Positions 34,855 to 44,139 of a stretch of 64,000 nucleotides of DNA are shown here, piece by piece. A program made the translations under genes and the position numbers. The notes under the pieces are model-generated. The model was not told where the DNA came from. It searched no databases and saw only the letters and a list, made by a program, of their open reading frames with translations. The DNA is from Epilithonimonas sp. JDS (GTDB lineage Bacteria; Bacteroidota; Bacteroidia; Flavobacteriales; Weeksellaceae): contig NZ_JAJSAX010000004.1 of NCBI RefSeq assembly GCF_021261315.1, positions 186,001 through 250,000 on the forward strand, written 5' to 3'. Positions within the stretch are counted from its first letter, which is position 1. Every line of letters starts with the position of its first letter.

Positions 34855-36186
34855 CTAATTATTTTTGAGAAAAATCCATCCTGTAAAATTTTTTCCATTT
34901 AATAAACGAAGTAAATACCAGTACGTACTGGTTGGCAAATCTCGACCTGCTTCCTTACCATTCCATTTCATCACTGAATTAGGTTTGGAAATTTCTTTAT
35001 AGACCTTTTTACCATTGACATCATAAATTTCAAGTTCAGAATTGTTTAAAAATTCAGTTCCGTAAAAACTAATCTCATCATTTTTTCCATCTCCATTCGG
35101 TGAAATAAAATTTGAGATTGAAAGTAATGAAAATAACTTAGGAACTGAAGTACAGGTTTCATTTATACGGCGGATAAAAGCATTATAAACAGTTCCTTTA
35201 ACCAGATTATTAAAACGATTTGATCTCTGCCAGATAACCGAATCCAAAGAATACTCGTATTCTGAAACAGCTCCTAGCAATGGTAGGATCTCAATGTAAT
35301 CATCCCAAATAAGTACATCTTTTACAACAGGTGTGATATTTTTTGTATCTACCTCAATTGAATAACTACAGCCTGCAGGGTTATCAATTTGATAGACATA
35401 TTTTCCAAAAGCATTGTTTTTAGGATTGAAAACACCTAAATAACCGCCATTTAATTCACTGGGACCGATCCAACTTCCAGAATTATTGGATGACTGGATG
35501 AGGGAAAACAAAGATACCTCTGCATCATCTTTGCAAAATTCAATTTCTGAATCTTTGCCAGGTATCGGAAGAATGGTAAACTCGGCGCGATAGTTTTGAG
35601 TATTATTATTTATAAAATATTTATCAGCACAAGTAGAGCTGCTTCCCAGCTCGCCAGAATATTGAAAATAAGTTTCCAAAACATATCTTGCAGGTGTTCT
35701 GCTTGTCAGATCTATTTGATACTCAAAGTTTTTATATTTAATATATTTTTTATTGGTTGTATCATAACAAGAACCAAAATTATCAGAGAACATTCCGCTT
35801 GAGCAAGTAAAAAAGTCAGTGAGTTTCAAAGGTGTAAAGATGGGCGATGCAGGTCTGCTATTGACTTCGTAGATTGTATAAAACAAATTGATTTCGCAGA
35901 TTTTCGAATTATCATATAAAATACTTTTGACTTCGCCGCCACTTAAATTTAGGGTTTTGGAATTTTCATAAAATTCTCCAAGAAAAATGCCGTTAAAAAA
36001 ACTTCCATTAGGACTTATTGCATCAGCTGAATTGCCATTATTAGTAATATTAAAATACTTTGTACTGGTTGTAGTACAAATATTAATACTGACAGCGGAA
36101 GCGAGATTGCCGAAAGACTGACAAAATAAATTCCCTGAAAATATGAACAATATTATTATGCTAATTTTCAGTGAAAAAGACTTCAT
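34855..36186 (-). CDS. secreted protein with type IX secretion type B sorting domain
   Basis: 443-residue protein: signal peptide (start chosen at MKSFSLKIS, ATG 36186, cleavage near LFCQS), a cysteine-containing body of unknown fold, and a C-terminal type B (gliding-motility-associated) sorting domain of about 85 residues: NFISPNGDGKNDEISF, ELEIYDVNGKKVYKE, WNGKEAGRDLPTSTYWYLL. It should be exported by the type IX system to the surface or medium. A tract GSWIGPSELNGGYLGVFNPK resembles adhesin-type modules. The frame extends upstream to 36240, but that would overlap polA and lack a signal start. It lies 35 bases after polA. Confidence 0.85.
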   Translation of the reverse strand: MKSFSLKISIIILFIFSGNLFCQSFGNLASAVSINICTTTSTKYFNITNNGNSADAISPNGSFFNGIFLGEFYENSKTLNLSGGEVKSILYDNSKICEINLFYTIYEVNSRPASPIFTPLKLTDFFTCSSGMFSDNFGSCYDTTNKKYIKYKNFEYQIDLTSRTPARYVLETYFQYSGELGSSSTCADKYFINNNTQNYRAEFTILPIPGKDSEIEFCKDDAEVSLFSLIQSSNNSGSWIGPSELNGGYLGVFNPKNNAFGKYVYQIDNPAGCSYSIEVDTKNITPVVKDVLIWDDYIEILPLLGAVSEYEYSLDSVIWQRSNRFNNLVKGTVYNAFIRRINETCTSVPKLFSLLSISNFISPNGDGKNDEISFYGTEFLNNSELEIYDVNGKKVYKEISKPNSVMKWNGKEAGRDLPTSTYWYLLRLLNGKNFTGWIFLKNN

Positions 36187-36221
36187 ACTTTTTCTAGATG
36201 TATTGTTCAAATTCTGTTTTT

Positions 36222-39056
36222 TTAATGCGCTTCCAACCAATTGTTCCCGACACCAACTTCCACCAAAAGCGGAACTGTCGTCTCAAACGCAGATTCCATT
36301 TCTTTTTTAATTAATGACATCGCAACATCTACTTCATCAATCGGCGCTTCGAAGAGCAATTCATCGTGAACCTGCAAAAGCATTTTGGTCTGAAGGTTTT
36401 GAGCTTCCAATTCTTCATCAATTTTTATCATTGCCAACTTAATAATATCGGCTGCACTTCCTTGGATCGGTGCATTCACAGCGTTTCTTTCGGCGTGCGC
36501 TTTCACTACAAAATTGCTGGAATTGATATCTTTCAAATGGCGTTTTCTACCAAGAATCGTTTGGACGTAACCTTGATCCTGTGCTTTCTTGACCTGCTCT
36601 GCCATATATTCTTTCAAACGCGGATACGATTCATAATAAGAATCGATCATCTTCTTCGCTTCGGTTCTGGAAAGTCCGGTCTGTTCGGCTAAGGCAAAAG
36701 CACCTTGACCATAAATGATCCCGAAATTCACTGTTTTCGCCTGACCTCTTTGGGTTTTGGTCACTTCTTCCAAAGGAATATCAAATAACTTCGCTGCTGT
36801 GGACACGTGAATATCCTCGTTGTTTTGGAAAGCAGCAATCATATTTTGTTCGCCGGAAATTTCAGCGATCAATCGTAATTCAATTTGAGAATAATCGGCA
36901 GAGATGATCTTTTTTCCTTCGTCAGCTACAAAAGCGCCACGGATTTGTTGTCCTCTTAAAGTTCTGATCGGGATATTTTGAAGATTCGGATTCACACTTG
37001 CCAAACGTCCTGTAGCAGCGACTGTTTGCGCAAACGTCGTATGAACACGTTCATCATTCTTATCGATTTGACTTGGCAACGCATCAACATAAGTTGATTT
37101 CAATTTTTGCAACGTTCTGTATTCCAAAATCGAAGCAATGATCTCGTGCTTCGAAGATAGTTTTTGAAGGACATCTTCCGAAGTTGCGTATTGTCCGGTT
37201 TTGGTTTTTTTCGCTTTCGGATCTAATTGCATCTTATCAAAAAGGATTTCGCCCAGCTGTTTCGGAGAGTTCATATTGAAGTTTTCTCCGGACAATTCGA
37301 AGATCTTGGATTCTAAAACTCTCAAATCATTTTCCAAATCAATACTTTCTTGCGCTAACCAATTATTATCTAGTTTTACACCTGTCAATTCGATTTTCGC
37401 AAGAACGCGCATCAACGGCATTTCTACATTGTAGAACAATTCTTCCAGATTTTCTTTGGCCAATTGTGGGGCAAACAATTCATATAATTGAAACGTCACG
37501 TCCGCATCTTCTGCAGCATAAGCTGTTTGTGTTTCTATATCAACTTCACGCAACGTCAATTGGTTTTTCCCTTTTTTACCGATGAGCGATTCGATGGAAA
37601 CCGGTTTGTAATCGAGGTACATTTCTGAGAGATAATCCATTCCGTGACGACCGTCGGGATTCAGAAGGTAATGCGCGATCATTGTGTCAAAGATTTTGCC
37701 TTTGATATCTATATTGTAATTCTGAAGAACTTTTGCATCGTACTTCAGATTATGGGCAATTTTCAAAACGTCTTCAGCTTCGAAAAATGGTCGGAAAAGT
37801 TCAATCGTTTCTTGTGCTTCTTCCCTATTTTCGGAGATTGGAATATAATAAGCTAAACCTTTTTTATAAGAGAAACTCATCCCGATGAGTTCCGCTTCCA
37901 ACTCGTTGAGCGAAGTGGTTTCCGTATCAAAACAAACCGCTTTTTGCTTAAGCAGATTGCTTAGAAGAATTCTCTGCGCTTTCGGATCATTGATGTATTG
38001 ATAAAGATGGTCGTTGCCTTCGATGTTTGATTTTGTAGTAGTTGCCTGATCTAGCTGTTCGAAAGTGGCAAACATATCCATCATTCCGTTTTTATTCGGT
38101 GCATTGGAAGTTTCAACTTTTCCGTCATTAGGATTTTCAACTTCCATCAATTCCTCCACATATTCTTTGTTTGAGAATGCGCGGTAAAGATTTTCGTACA
38201 ATCTTCGGAATTCCAATTCGTCAAAAATCTCTTTGACCTTATCGAAATCCGGCATATCGAGATCGTATTGTTCTTCGATAAATTCGATTGGCGCGTCACA
38301 AATAATGGTTGCTAATTTCTTGGAGAGAAGTCCACGTTCTGCGCTGGCTTCCACCTTCTCTTTCATTTTTCCTTTCAGCGCGTGCGTATTTGCCAAAAGA
38401 TTTTCCATTGACCCAAATTCCTGGATGAATTTTCTCGCCGTCTTATCACCAACACCATCCAAACCTGGAATATTATCCACCGCATCACCCATCATTCCAA
38501 GATAATCGATGATCTGTTTCGGGTCGTTGATCTCGTATTTGGCTTTGATCTCTTCAACACCAAGAATCTCGATCTCGCTGCCTTTCATACTAGGTTTGTA
38601 GATTTTAATTTTATCTGTAACCAACTGCGCAAAATCCTTATCCGGCGTTACCATAAAGACATTGTAGCCCTGTTTCTCAGCTTTGCAGGCAATCGTTCCA
38701 ATGACATCATCCGCTTCATAACCTTCCACGCCCAAGATCGGAATGTGCATTGCTGTCAAAATATCGTTGATGAAAGGCTTGGCCAAAAGAATGGGTTCCG
38801 GAGTTTCCAGACGGTTTGCTTTGTACTCTGCATAATCGTCGTGGCGGACGTTTGTTCTCCCAACATCGAAGACCACAGCCAAATGTGTTGGGCGATCTCG
38901 CTTTATTAATTCGATCAAAGAATTGGTAAAACCAAAAATGGCAGAAGTATTGATACCTTTTGTCGTAATCCTGGGATTTTTGATGAATGCAAAATAGCCA
39001 CGGAAAATCATCGCGTAGGCATCTATCAGAAATAATCTTTTGTCTGTTGAAGTCAT
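36222..39056 (-). CDS. polA: DNA polymerase I
   Basis: 944-residue replication and repair polymerase with all three parts: 5' nuclease (about 1-290, with YEADDVIGT and GDAVDNIPG), 3'-5' exonuclease (about 345-530, CFDTETTSL retains the Asp-x-Glu metal site so proofreading is probably active) and polymerase (about 545-944, with ADYSQIELR and QVHDELLFE). It removes RNA primers and fills gaps. A -7 box ends only 5 bases before the ATG, so its messenger probably has almost no leader. Confidence 0.97.
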   Translation of the reverse strand: MTSTDKRLFLIDAYAMIFRGYFAFIKNPRITTKGINTSAIFGFTNSLIELIKRDRPTHLAVVFDVGRTNVRHDDYAEYKANRLETPEPILLAKPFINDILTAMHIPILGVEGYEADDVIGTIACKAEKQGYNVFMVTPDKDFAQLVTDKIKIYKPSMKGSEIEILGVEEIKAKYEINDPKQIIDYLGMMGDAVDNIPGLDGVGDKTARKFIQEFGSMENLLANTHALKGKMKEKVEASAERGLLSKKLATIICDAPIEFIEEQYDLDMPDFDKVKEIFDELEFRRLYENLYRAFSNKEYVEELMEVENPNDGKVETSNAPNKNGMMDMFATFEQLDQATTTKSNIEGNDHLYQYINDPKAQRILLSNLLKQKAVCFDTETTSLNELEAELIGMSFSYKKGLAYYIPISENREEAQETIELFRPFFEAEDVLKIAHNLKYDAKVLQNYNIDIKGKIFDTMIAHYLLNPDGRHGMDYLSEMYLDYKPVSIESLIGKKGKNQLTLREVDIETQTAYAAEDADVTFQLYELFAPQLAKENLEELFYNVEMPLMRVLAKIELTGVKLDNNWLAQESIDLENDLRVLESKIFELSGENFNMNSPKQLGEILFDKMQLDPKAKKTKTGQYATSEDVLQKLSSKHEIIASILEYRTLQKLKSTYVDALPSQIDKNDERVHTTFAQTVAATGRLASVNPNLQNIPIRTLRGQQIRGAFVADEGKKIISADYSQIELRLIAEISGEQNMIAAFQNNEDIHVSTAAKLFDIPLEEVTKTQRGQAKTVNFGIIYGQGAFALAEQTGLSRTEAKKMIDSYYESYPRLKEYMAEQVKKAQDQGYVQTILGRKRHLKDINSSNFVVKAHAERNAVNAPIQGSAADIIKLAMIKIDEELEAQNLQTKMLLQVHDELLFEAPIDEVDVAMSLIKKEMESAFETTVPLLVEVGVGNNWLEAH

Positions 39057-39061
39057 AGAAA

Positions 39062-39069
39062 CAAAAGTA
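39062..39069 (-). promoter_or_regulatory. -7 box of polA, abutting the start codon
   Basis: TACTTTTG on the minus strand, five bases from the ATG; transcription would begin about two bases before it. Confidence 0.6.
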
Positions 39070-39170
39070 ATAAAAATGTGATGATTATGTGATGAAAGGT
39101 CTAAAAATAGGCCAATTTTAATCTGTTAAAAAAATCTTAAAATTTTCATTGAATTGTTGAAAATTCATTG

Positions 39171-39178
39171 TAATTTTG
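39171..39178 (+). promoter_or_regulatory. -7 box of the lipoprotein gene at 39189
   Basis: TAATTTTG, 10 bases before the ATG. Confidence 0.65.
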
Positions 39179-39188
39179 CACTAAGCAA

Positions 39189-39743
39189 ATGAAAACACAT
39201 CTATCTTCTTTTTTTCTAACTTTCTATGTATCAACTCTCCTGATTTCGTGTGCAAATTATGGAGACACTTTGGTTTATAAGAACAAAGATTTTAAAATTT
39301 CTAAAGTAAAAACCGTTTTATATTTCAATCCTGAGATCTTCCCGGACATTACCGAAATTAAAGAGCCAACCTACTCTGCGTTCTACACCGCAACTTCTGA
39401 CAAAATGAAATCCCTCGGGAATATCAAATATCTGCAGGTGGATACGCCAGTTTCTTTTGATGAAGTCGATACAAAAATGGTAAAGGAGATTTGTCTGAAC
39501 AATAATGCTGATGCTGCTATCATTCCTAAAGTGAAATATTTCAAAGTTGGATTTGGGCGTTATGTATTTTCAAATCAAGTGATTGTGAGTATGAAATTAT
39601 ACGATTCCAAAGGACATTTCATAATGGAAACTTCTTACGACACGTACAAAGGAAATGGCAGATTGCTTGGCTCGGCTTCCAATTCTGTGATCATCGGGAC
39701 AAAAGGCGCAATCAGAAAAATTCACAAAGAGCTGATCAACTAA
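39189..39743 (+). CDS. lipoprotein of unknown function
   Basis: 184-residue lipoprotein with lipobox LLISC (Cys at about 21). The mature protein opens with ANYGDTLVYKNKDFKI and has alternating strands and helices, including NNNADAAIIPKVKYFKVG and a C-terminal GRLLGSASNSVIIGTKGA. This arrangement recalls small CsgG/DUF4136-like periplasmic lipoproteins, but I cannot assign it. It has its own promoter and is divergent from polA. Confidence 0.65.
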   Translation: MKTHLSSFFLTFYVSTLLISCANYGDTLVYKNKDFKISKVKTVLYFNPEIFPDITEIKEPTYSAFYTATSDKMKSLGNIKYLQVDTPVSFDEVDTKMVKEICLNNNADAAIIPKVKYFKVGFGRYVFSNQVIVSMKLYDSKGHFIMETSYDTYKGNGRLLGSASNSVIIGTKGAIRKIHKELIN

Positions 39744-39817
39744 TTTTATTCTGTTCTAAACTACTTTTTATTCACATTATATTAATGTATTTCTAAAGGA
39801 ATTCTATCAGATTTTAA

Positions 39818-39825
39818 TACTTTTG
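39818..39825 (+). promoter_or_regulatory. -7 box ahead of mgtE
   Basis: TACTTTTG, two bases before the ATG at 39828, which itself is out of frame with mgtE. Confidence 0.6.
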
Positions 39826-39901
39826 CAATGCAAAATTCTAAACAATCGAGAATCCGGAAATCATACTAAATCCAGCTGACGTCGCAGAATCACTGAGCAA
39901 A

Positions 39902-41164
39902 TTGCCAGTGAAGGAACGTCTGTTGCAATTTCTGAAATTACCGAAATCCGAAAAAGCAGATGTTTTTTCTCACTTAGATCCTGATTTCCAGGAAGAAACA
40001 ATCAGAAGTATTGCAAGCCACGAGGTTTCTGACATCCTGAATGAAATGTCACCCGATGACAGAACTCAACTTTTCGAGGACTTTCCTGATGAATTAATTA
40101 AATCATCTATCAACCTTCTCAATCCGCAGGAAAGACGTGTTGCTTTGAAACTTTTAGGCTACGAAGCAGATTCTATCGCGCGTTTGATGACGCCATATTA
40201 CGTTCAGATCCGTAAAGAATGGACGGTGAAACGCTGTCTGCAGCAGATTAAAAAAGTTGGAAAAAAAGTGGAAACGCTTAACTTTCTTTATGTTGTGGAT
40301 GAAAAGAATATTTTAATTGATGATATCACGATCGGTTCTCTCCTGTTGGCTGATGAAGATCAATTAATTTCTGAACTTACTGATGATCATTTTGTCGCAA
40401 TCACAACGACGACTTCCAAGGAAGATGCAGTTCCTTATTTTGAGAAATATGACCGAAGTGCACTTCCAATTATTACAGAAAATGGTGTTTTAGTTGGAAT
40501 TGTAACAATTGATGACATCTTAGATCAAATTGAATCTCAAAATACGGAAGATATCCAAAAGTTTGGAGGTTTGGATGCCTTGGATATGCCTTACACGCAG
40601 ACTTCTATTTTTGAAATGGTTAAAAAACGTGGTTTTTGGCTGATTGTACTTTTCTTTTCCGAAATGCTGACCGCTTCTGCAATGGGCTATTTCGAAGATG
40701 AAATTCAGAAAGCGGTTGTTTTGGCTTTGTTTGTTCCATTAATTATTTCGAGTGGCGGAAACACAGGTTCGCAGGCTGCAACATTGATTATACGTGCGAT
40801 GGCGCTTCAGGAAATCGGTTTGAAAGATTGGTGGTACGTCATGAAAAAGGAAATCTTCACCGGAATTTTTTTGGGGAGCATTTTGGGAATTATTGGATTT
40901 ATGCGGATTGCATTCTGGCAGAAAGTCGGACTCTTCGATTATGGAGAACATTGGGCTTTTGTAGGATTGAGTATCGGAATTTCTTTAATGCTGATCGTAC
41001 TTTGGGGAACGATTTCGGGATCTATGGTTCCGTTTGTCCTTAAAAAATTAAAACTGGATCCTGCGACTTCTTCCGCGCCTTTTGTGGCAACACTTGTGGA
41101 TGTGACGGGATTGATTATCTATTTCTCGGTTGCCGGATTATTTCTTACAGGGAAACTTCTTTAA
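39902..41164 (+). CDS. mgtE: magnesium transporter MgtE, N terminus broken by a frame shift
   Basis: Mg2+ channel/transporter: N-terminal helical domain, two CBS domains (about 100-215 in this numbering) and five membrane helices ending with the pore helix region [16 protein letters not shown]. The only usable in-frame start is TTG 39902 (420 residues), but the same frame upstream to 39842 encodes [18 protein letters not shown], matching the conserved NPADVAE start of MgtE, and then meets a TAA (39839). An ATG at 39828 right after the -7 box is in another frame and stops after 13 codons; one added A in the run at 39840 would join it to mgtE. Either a real frameshift, or an indel in the sequence. 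Confidence 0.88.
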   Translation: MPVKERLLQFLKLPKSEKADVFSHLDPDFQEETIRSIASHEVSDILNEMSPDDRTQLFEDFPDELIKSSINLLNPQERRVALKLLGYEADSIARLMTPYYVQIRKEWTVKRCLQQIKKVGKKVETLNFLYVVDEKNILIDDITIGSLLLADEDQLISELTDDHFVAITTTTSKEDAVPYFEKYDRSALPIITENGVLVGIVTIDDILDQIESQNTEDIQKFGGLDALDMPYTQTSIFEMVKKRGFWLIVLFFSEMLTASAMGYFEDEIQKAVVLALFVPLIISSGGNTGSQAATLIIRAMALQEIGLKDWWYVMKKEIFTGIFLGSILGIIGFMRIAFWQKVGLFDYGEHWAFVGLSIGISLMLIVLWGTISGSMVPFVLKKLKLDPATSSAPFVATLVDVTGLIIYFSVAGLFLTGKLL

Positions 41165-41180
41165 CCTTTTCGTAAAAACA

Positions 41181-41202
41181 CTTCGACTCCGCTCAGTGTG
41201 AC
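41181..41202 (+). repeat. short dispersed palindromic repeat unit
   Basis: CTTCGACTCCGCTCAGTGTG plus AC, identical over 22 bases to the reverse strand of 54862-54883. Such units are scattered between genes in Flavobacteriia. Confidence 0.7.
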
Positions 41203-41250
41203 ATTCTAATATTATACTAAATCGAAACTATCGACCAATCTTCAATCCTG

Positions 41251-41325
41251 GCGAAGCGCGCCCCGGCTTGAGTGGATCCCGATGTTAAATCGGGAGGGAA
41301 CGGAAGACGGATAAAGGCGCCCAAA
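41251..41325 (-). repeat. dispersed structured repeat, copy 2
   Basis: 75-base element, opposite in orientation to copy 1 at 13873-13948. Read on the minus strand it has the same central hairpin (CCCGATTTAACATCGGG) and terminal arms GCGCC/GGCGC where copy 1 has GCAGC/GCTGC, so pairing is kept by paired changes. It sits between the convergent mgtE and ppa genes. Confidence 0.7.
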
Positions 41326-41336
41326 TATTACTAAAA

Positions 41337-41366
41337 ATAAAAAAGCCACCTTATAAAAAGATGGCA
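41337..41366 (-). terminator. terminator of ppa
   Basis: GCCACCTT (41345-41352) pairs with AAGATGGC (41358-41365) with one mismatch; on the minus strand it is followed by TTTTTTATTTTT. Confidence 0.75.
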
Positions 41367-41389
41367 TTTGATATTTTTGAATCTAATTC

Positions 41390-42010
41390 TTATTTCAATT
41401 TGTCAACGAAATTGTCTGTGTAATCCTTTTGAGAGGCAACAACAACTTTTTTTGCCTGATCTGCACCGTAAATCAAATCGATTTTCACTTTTGCAGGCTC
41501 AGTTGGTAAGTTTTTGTAGCTAAGGAAGTAATGCAAAAGACGGTTAACTTCTGCAGATGGCAACTCAGAGATGTCTCTGATGTGGCCGTAAACCTGATCT
41601 TCTACCAAAACTGCGATGATCTTGTCGTCTGCCTCACCTTTGTCAATCATCTGGAAACCTCCAATTGGAATAGCTTGCAAAAGAATGTTACCTGAAGTGA
41701 AGTTATGAGAACTCAATACGCAGATGTCCAAAGGATCGTGATCGCCTTCTGTAACGTCGGTTGCGCCAGTTGCAACGGCTAGATTTTTCACTTCTTCTTC
41801 GCAATATGTTCTTGGCACAAAACCGTACATTGCCGGGATGATGTTGGAGAATTTCTGCGGGCGATCTACTTTCAAATAGCCGCTTTCTTTGTCAACTTCG
41901 TACTTAATCGTGTCTGTAGGAACAATCTCTACGAAAACGTTTACAACTTCCGGAGCGTTGTCTCCAGCTGAAATCCCGTGCCATGGATGGGCTTTAAAAT
42001 TTGGAATCAT
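41390..42010 (-). CDS. ppa: inorganic pyrophosphatase (family I)
   Basis: 206-residue soluble pyrophosphatase, which drives biosynthesis by splitting pyrophosphate. The metal-binding signature DHDPLD is at 90-95 (Asp90, Asp92, Asp95), preceded by EIVPTDTIKYEVDKESG and YGFVPRTY. Length is slightly above the E. coli enzyme (176 residues), as usual in this phylum. Fifteen bases separate it from the preceding gene on the same strand, but a -7 box within that upstream region is not evident. Confidence 0.95.
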   Translation of the reverse strand: MIPNFKAHPWHGISAGDNAPEVVNVFVEIVPTDTIKYEVDKESGYLKVDRPQKFSNIIPAMYGFVPRTYCEEEVKNLAVATGATDVTEGDHDPLDICVLSSHNFTSGNILLQAIPIGGFQMIDKGEADDKIIAVLVEDQVYGHIRDISELPSAEVNRLLHYFLSYKNLPTEPAKVKIDLIYGADQAKKVVVASQKDYTDNFVDKLK

Positions 42011-42025
42011 TTATTATATTAGTGT

Positions 42026-42535
42026 TTATATTATTTTGTTAAGTTCTTTTCTAAGATTCTCGATCGTATCAGCAATATAGTCTTCGGAATCGAGGTAACT
42101 CATCAGGAAAACAGTTTTGAAATCTTCCAGTTTTGAGTTTTCATTCAGGTCTTCGTATGTTTTGCGAAGGCTTTGAAGAATGTTGTTCTTGCTTGTGATA
42201 ATGTCCTGCCAGGACGATTTTGAAATATATAACTGCTGTGAAGCGTTGTACTCGAATTCCTCTGTAATGTTTTTTTCAGTCAGGAACACAAACTCGTGTG
42301 GCTGGAGGTTTTTATCAAATTTCATGACGAGATTTGATGGTTTCAAACGCTCTAAAAACAAAGTCATTCTTTCCAAAGCCTGTAGCTTGATTTCGCTGTT
42401 GGTTTTGGTTGCCAGGAAATTGATTTCCTGCTTTTTGAGTTTCATAAAACCGTGAACAAACTGCCGTGCAAAAACCAAAAATGGCAAAGCAATGATCATC
42501 GCCGCAGCGTAAGGAAAATATTCTGAGTCAAACAT
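42026..42535 (-). CDS. membrane-anchored protein of unknown function
   Basis: 169-residue protein with one N-terminal hydrophobic helix (about 8-28) and a cytoplasmic helical part with likely coiled coil (INFLATKTNSEIKLQALERM, LRKTYEDLNENSKLEDF). I recognise no named family, though it is conserved in style with small flavobacterial anchored proteins. A TAATTTTG box lies 16 bases before its ATG, at the end of the upstream gene. It ends 15 bases before ppa. Confidence 0.65.
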   Translation of the reverse strand: MFDSEYFPYAAAMIIALPFLVFARQFVHGFMKLKKQEINFLATKTNSEIKLQALERMTLFLERLKPSNLVMKFDKNLQPHEFVFLTEKNITEEFEYNASQQLYISKSSWQDIITSKNNILQSLRKTYEDLNENSKLEDFKTVFLMSYLDSEDYIADTIENLRKELNKII

Positions 42536-42551
42536 ATCTGAAATCGGACTG

Positions 42552-42559
42552 CAAAATTA
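42552..42559 (-). promoter_or_regulatory. -7 box of the gene at 42535
   Basis: TAATTTTG on the minus strand, overlapping the last codons of the upstream FemAB-like gene. Confidence 0.5.
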
Positions 42560-43438
42560 AGAAATTTTTAGCCAATTTTTGATCAAATCTTTTTTAGAAT
42601 TCTGAATCACGTGATATTCCTGCAAATCGGAGCCAAAACTTTTGAAGAAAACCTCGATGCCACGGATGCTTCCGCCCATAAAGTTGAAGGCTTTGGTTTC
42701 GATATTCAAATCTAAAATCCTGTCTATCAGGAAAGATGCGCCGTTATGGTTTTTCAGTTCTTCATTATTCAGAAGACCTAGAAGCGAGAAACAGTTCTCA
42801 TTATTAATCAAAACTGCGACGTTTGTTAAATTTTCCTCATAATAACTTCCGAACATTTTAAGTTGCTTTTTCTTATCTAGAAACAGAAGATATTGAATGA
42901 AAAAATCCATATCACTCTCCTTTTCCAAACCTTTGAAATTATTTCTGATGAATTCCAAAATATCTTTCTGCGCGAATACTTCTCTGAACTCAAGATATTG
43001 CGCGGTCTTCACAGTTGATTTTCTCCCTTTGAAATATTTTTTGCGTCTGAGAAAAGCGTATTCCTGGACTGGAAGATAGAAATTTTTCTTTGTAACGAGT
43101 TCGGTTTCAAAGTCATTGTGGAAATTGAAACTATAATTGATGACGTTGTAATTGGTCTTTAAAAACTTAAGGAATTTTTCATCGATGATTTTATCAGACT
43201 TCCCAAAAATCCCCAATTGCTGACAGAATAAAGGCATCAAAACCACTTTGAAAAAAGTCTTTTTCACAAACGGAATCGGCATCACAGCTTCGTAATCACC
43301 AAAAACCAAAAGTTCCCAGTTTTTACTTAAGAAATCGAGTGTTTCTTTTTCACAATAGAAATTTTTCTGAGCAGAATTTTCTATGCAATTGTTATATTTC
43401 TGAAAATCAATATCTTGATACTTAATTCTTTCTATCAT
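42557..43438 (-). CDS. FemAB/GNAT-like acyltransferase family protein
   Basis: 293-residue protein with the look of a tandem GNAT (FemAB-like) fold: the N-terminal part has YEAVMPIPFVKKTFFKVVL and LFCQQLGIFGKSD, the C-terminal part NVAVLINNENCFSLLGLLNN and FNFMGGSIRGIEVFFKSFG. Relatives attach amino acids or acyl groups to peptidoglycan precursors or sugars, but no donor-binding motif can be named. Its ATG overlaps the radC stop by one base, so it is translated as part of the radC transcript. Confidence 0.65.
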   Translation of the reverse strand: MIERIKYQDIDFQKYNNCIENSAQKNFYCEKETLDFLSKNWELLVFGDYEAVMPIPFVKKTFFKVVLMPLFCQQLGIFGKSDKIIDEKFLKFLKTNYNVINYSFNFHNDFETELVTKKNFYLPVQEYAFLRRKKYFKGRKSTVKTAQYLEFREVFAQKDILEFIRNNFKGLEKESDMDFFIQYLLFLDKKKQLKMFGSYYEENLTNVAVLINNENCFSLLGLLNNEELKNHNGASFLIDRILDLNIETKAFNFMGGSIRGIEVFFKSFGSDLQEYHVIQNSKKDLIKNWLKIS

Positions 43439-44115
43439 TATAAAATCCCTTCGTCTTTAAAACTATAATAATTATTCTGCGTCAGAATCAAGTGGTCGAG
43501 CAAATCGATGTCCAATAATTTTCCTGCGTCTTTTATTTTTTGAGTAATGTTGATATCTTCTTTACTTGGTTTCAAACTGCCAGCCGGATGGTTGTGAGCT
43601 ACGATGATTTGAGTGGAAAAATGTTCCAAAGCCGTTTTGAAAACTACACGAACATCGGCGACAGAACTCGCGATTCCACCTCGGAAAAGGCAGGTTTTGT
43701 ACAAGATTTTGTTTTGATGATTGAGGAAAATCGCCCAAAATTCTTCCGTCTGCAAATCTGACAAATGCGGTTGCAAAATATCGAATGCGTCTCTGCTGCT
43801 ACTTATCTGCTGTCTTTCAATAACTTCTTGCTGCGATCTTCTGTTTCCTATTTCCAAAGCTGTTGCAATAGAAATCGCTTTTGCCTCACCTACACCTTTG
43901 AATTTCAGCAAATCCTGTAATGAGAGCTGACTTAGTCTGTGCCAGTTGTTTTCGACAGAATTCAATATTCTTCTTGCCAATTCCACTGCTGATTCATCCC
44001 GATTTCCGCTTCCCATAATGATGGCCAACAGTTCCGAATCTGAAACTGCCGATTTCCCTTTCAATAGGAATTTTTCTCTAGGGCGGTCGTCTTCCGCAAG
44101 GGATTTTAGGTTCAA
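43438..44115 (-). CDS. radC: RadC/MPN-domain JAB protein
   Basis: 225-residue RadC: an N-terminal helix-hairpin-helix region (about 55-90, LKFKGVGEAKAISIATALEIG in two helices) and a C-terminal JAMM metalloprotease-like domain with HNHPAGSLKPSKED (His174, His176, Asp187). Full-length, not a phage-type short form. Despite its name its DNA repair role is doubtful. Followed with a one-base overlap by the FemAB-like gene; 24 bases separate it from the upstream L,D-transpeptidase gene end. Confidence 0.93.
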   Translation of the reverse strand: MNLKSLAEDDRPREKFLLKGKSAVSDSELLAIIMGSGNRDESAVELARRILNSVENNWHRLSQLSLQDLLKFKGVGEAKAISIATALEIGNRRSQQEVIERQQISSSRDAFDILQPHLSDLQTEEFWAIFLNHQNKILYKTCLFRGGIASSVADVRVVFKTALEHFSTQIIVAHNHPAGSLKPSKEDINITQKIKDAGKLLDIDLLDHLILTQNNYYSFKDEGIL

Positions 44116-44139
44116 GGTTTTTGGTTCTGAGTTTGAGAA

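Noticed and set aside
36187-36240. Longer start of the type IX secretion protein, overlapping polA
   Set aside because: It would remove the signal peptide from the N terminus and overlap the polA stop.
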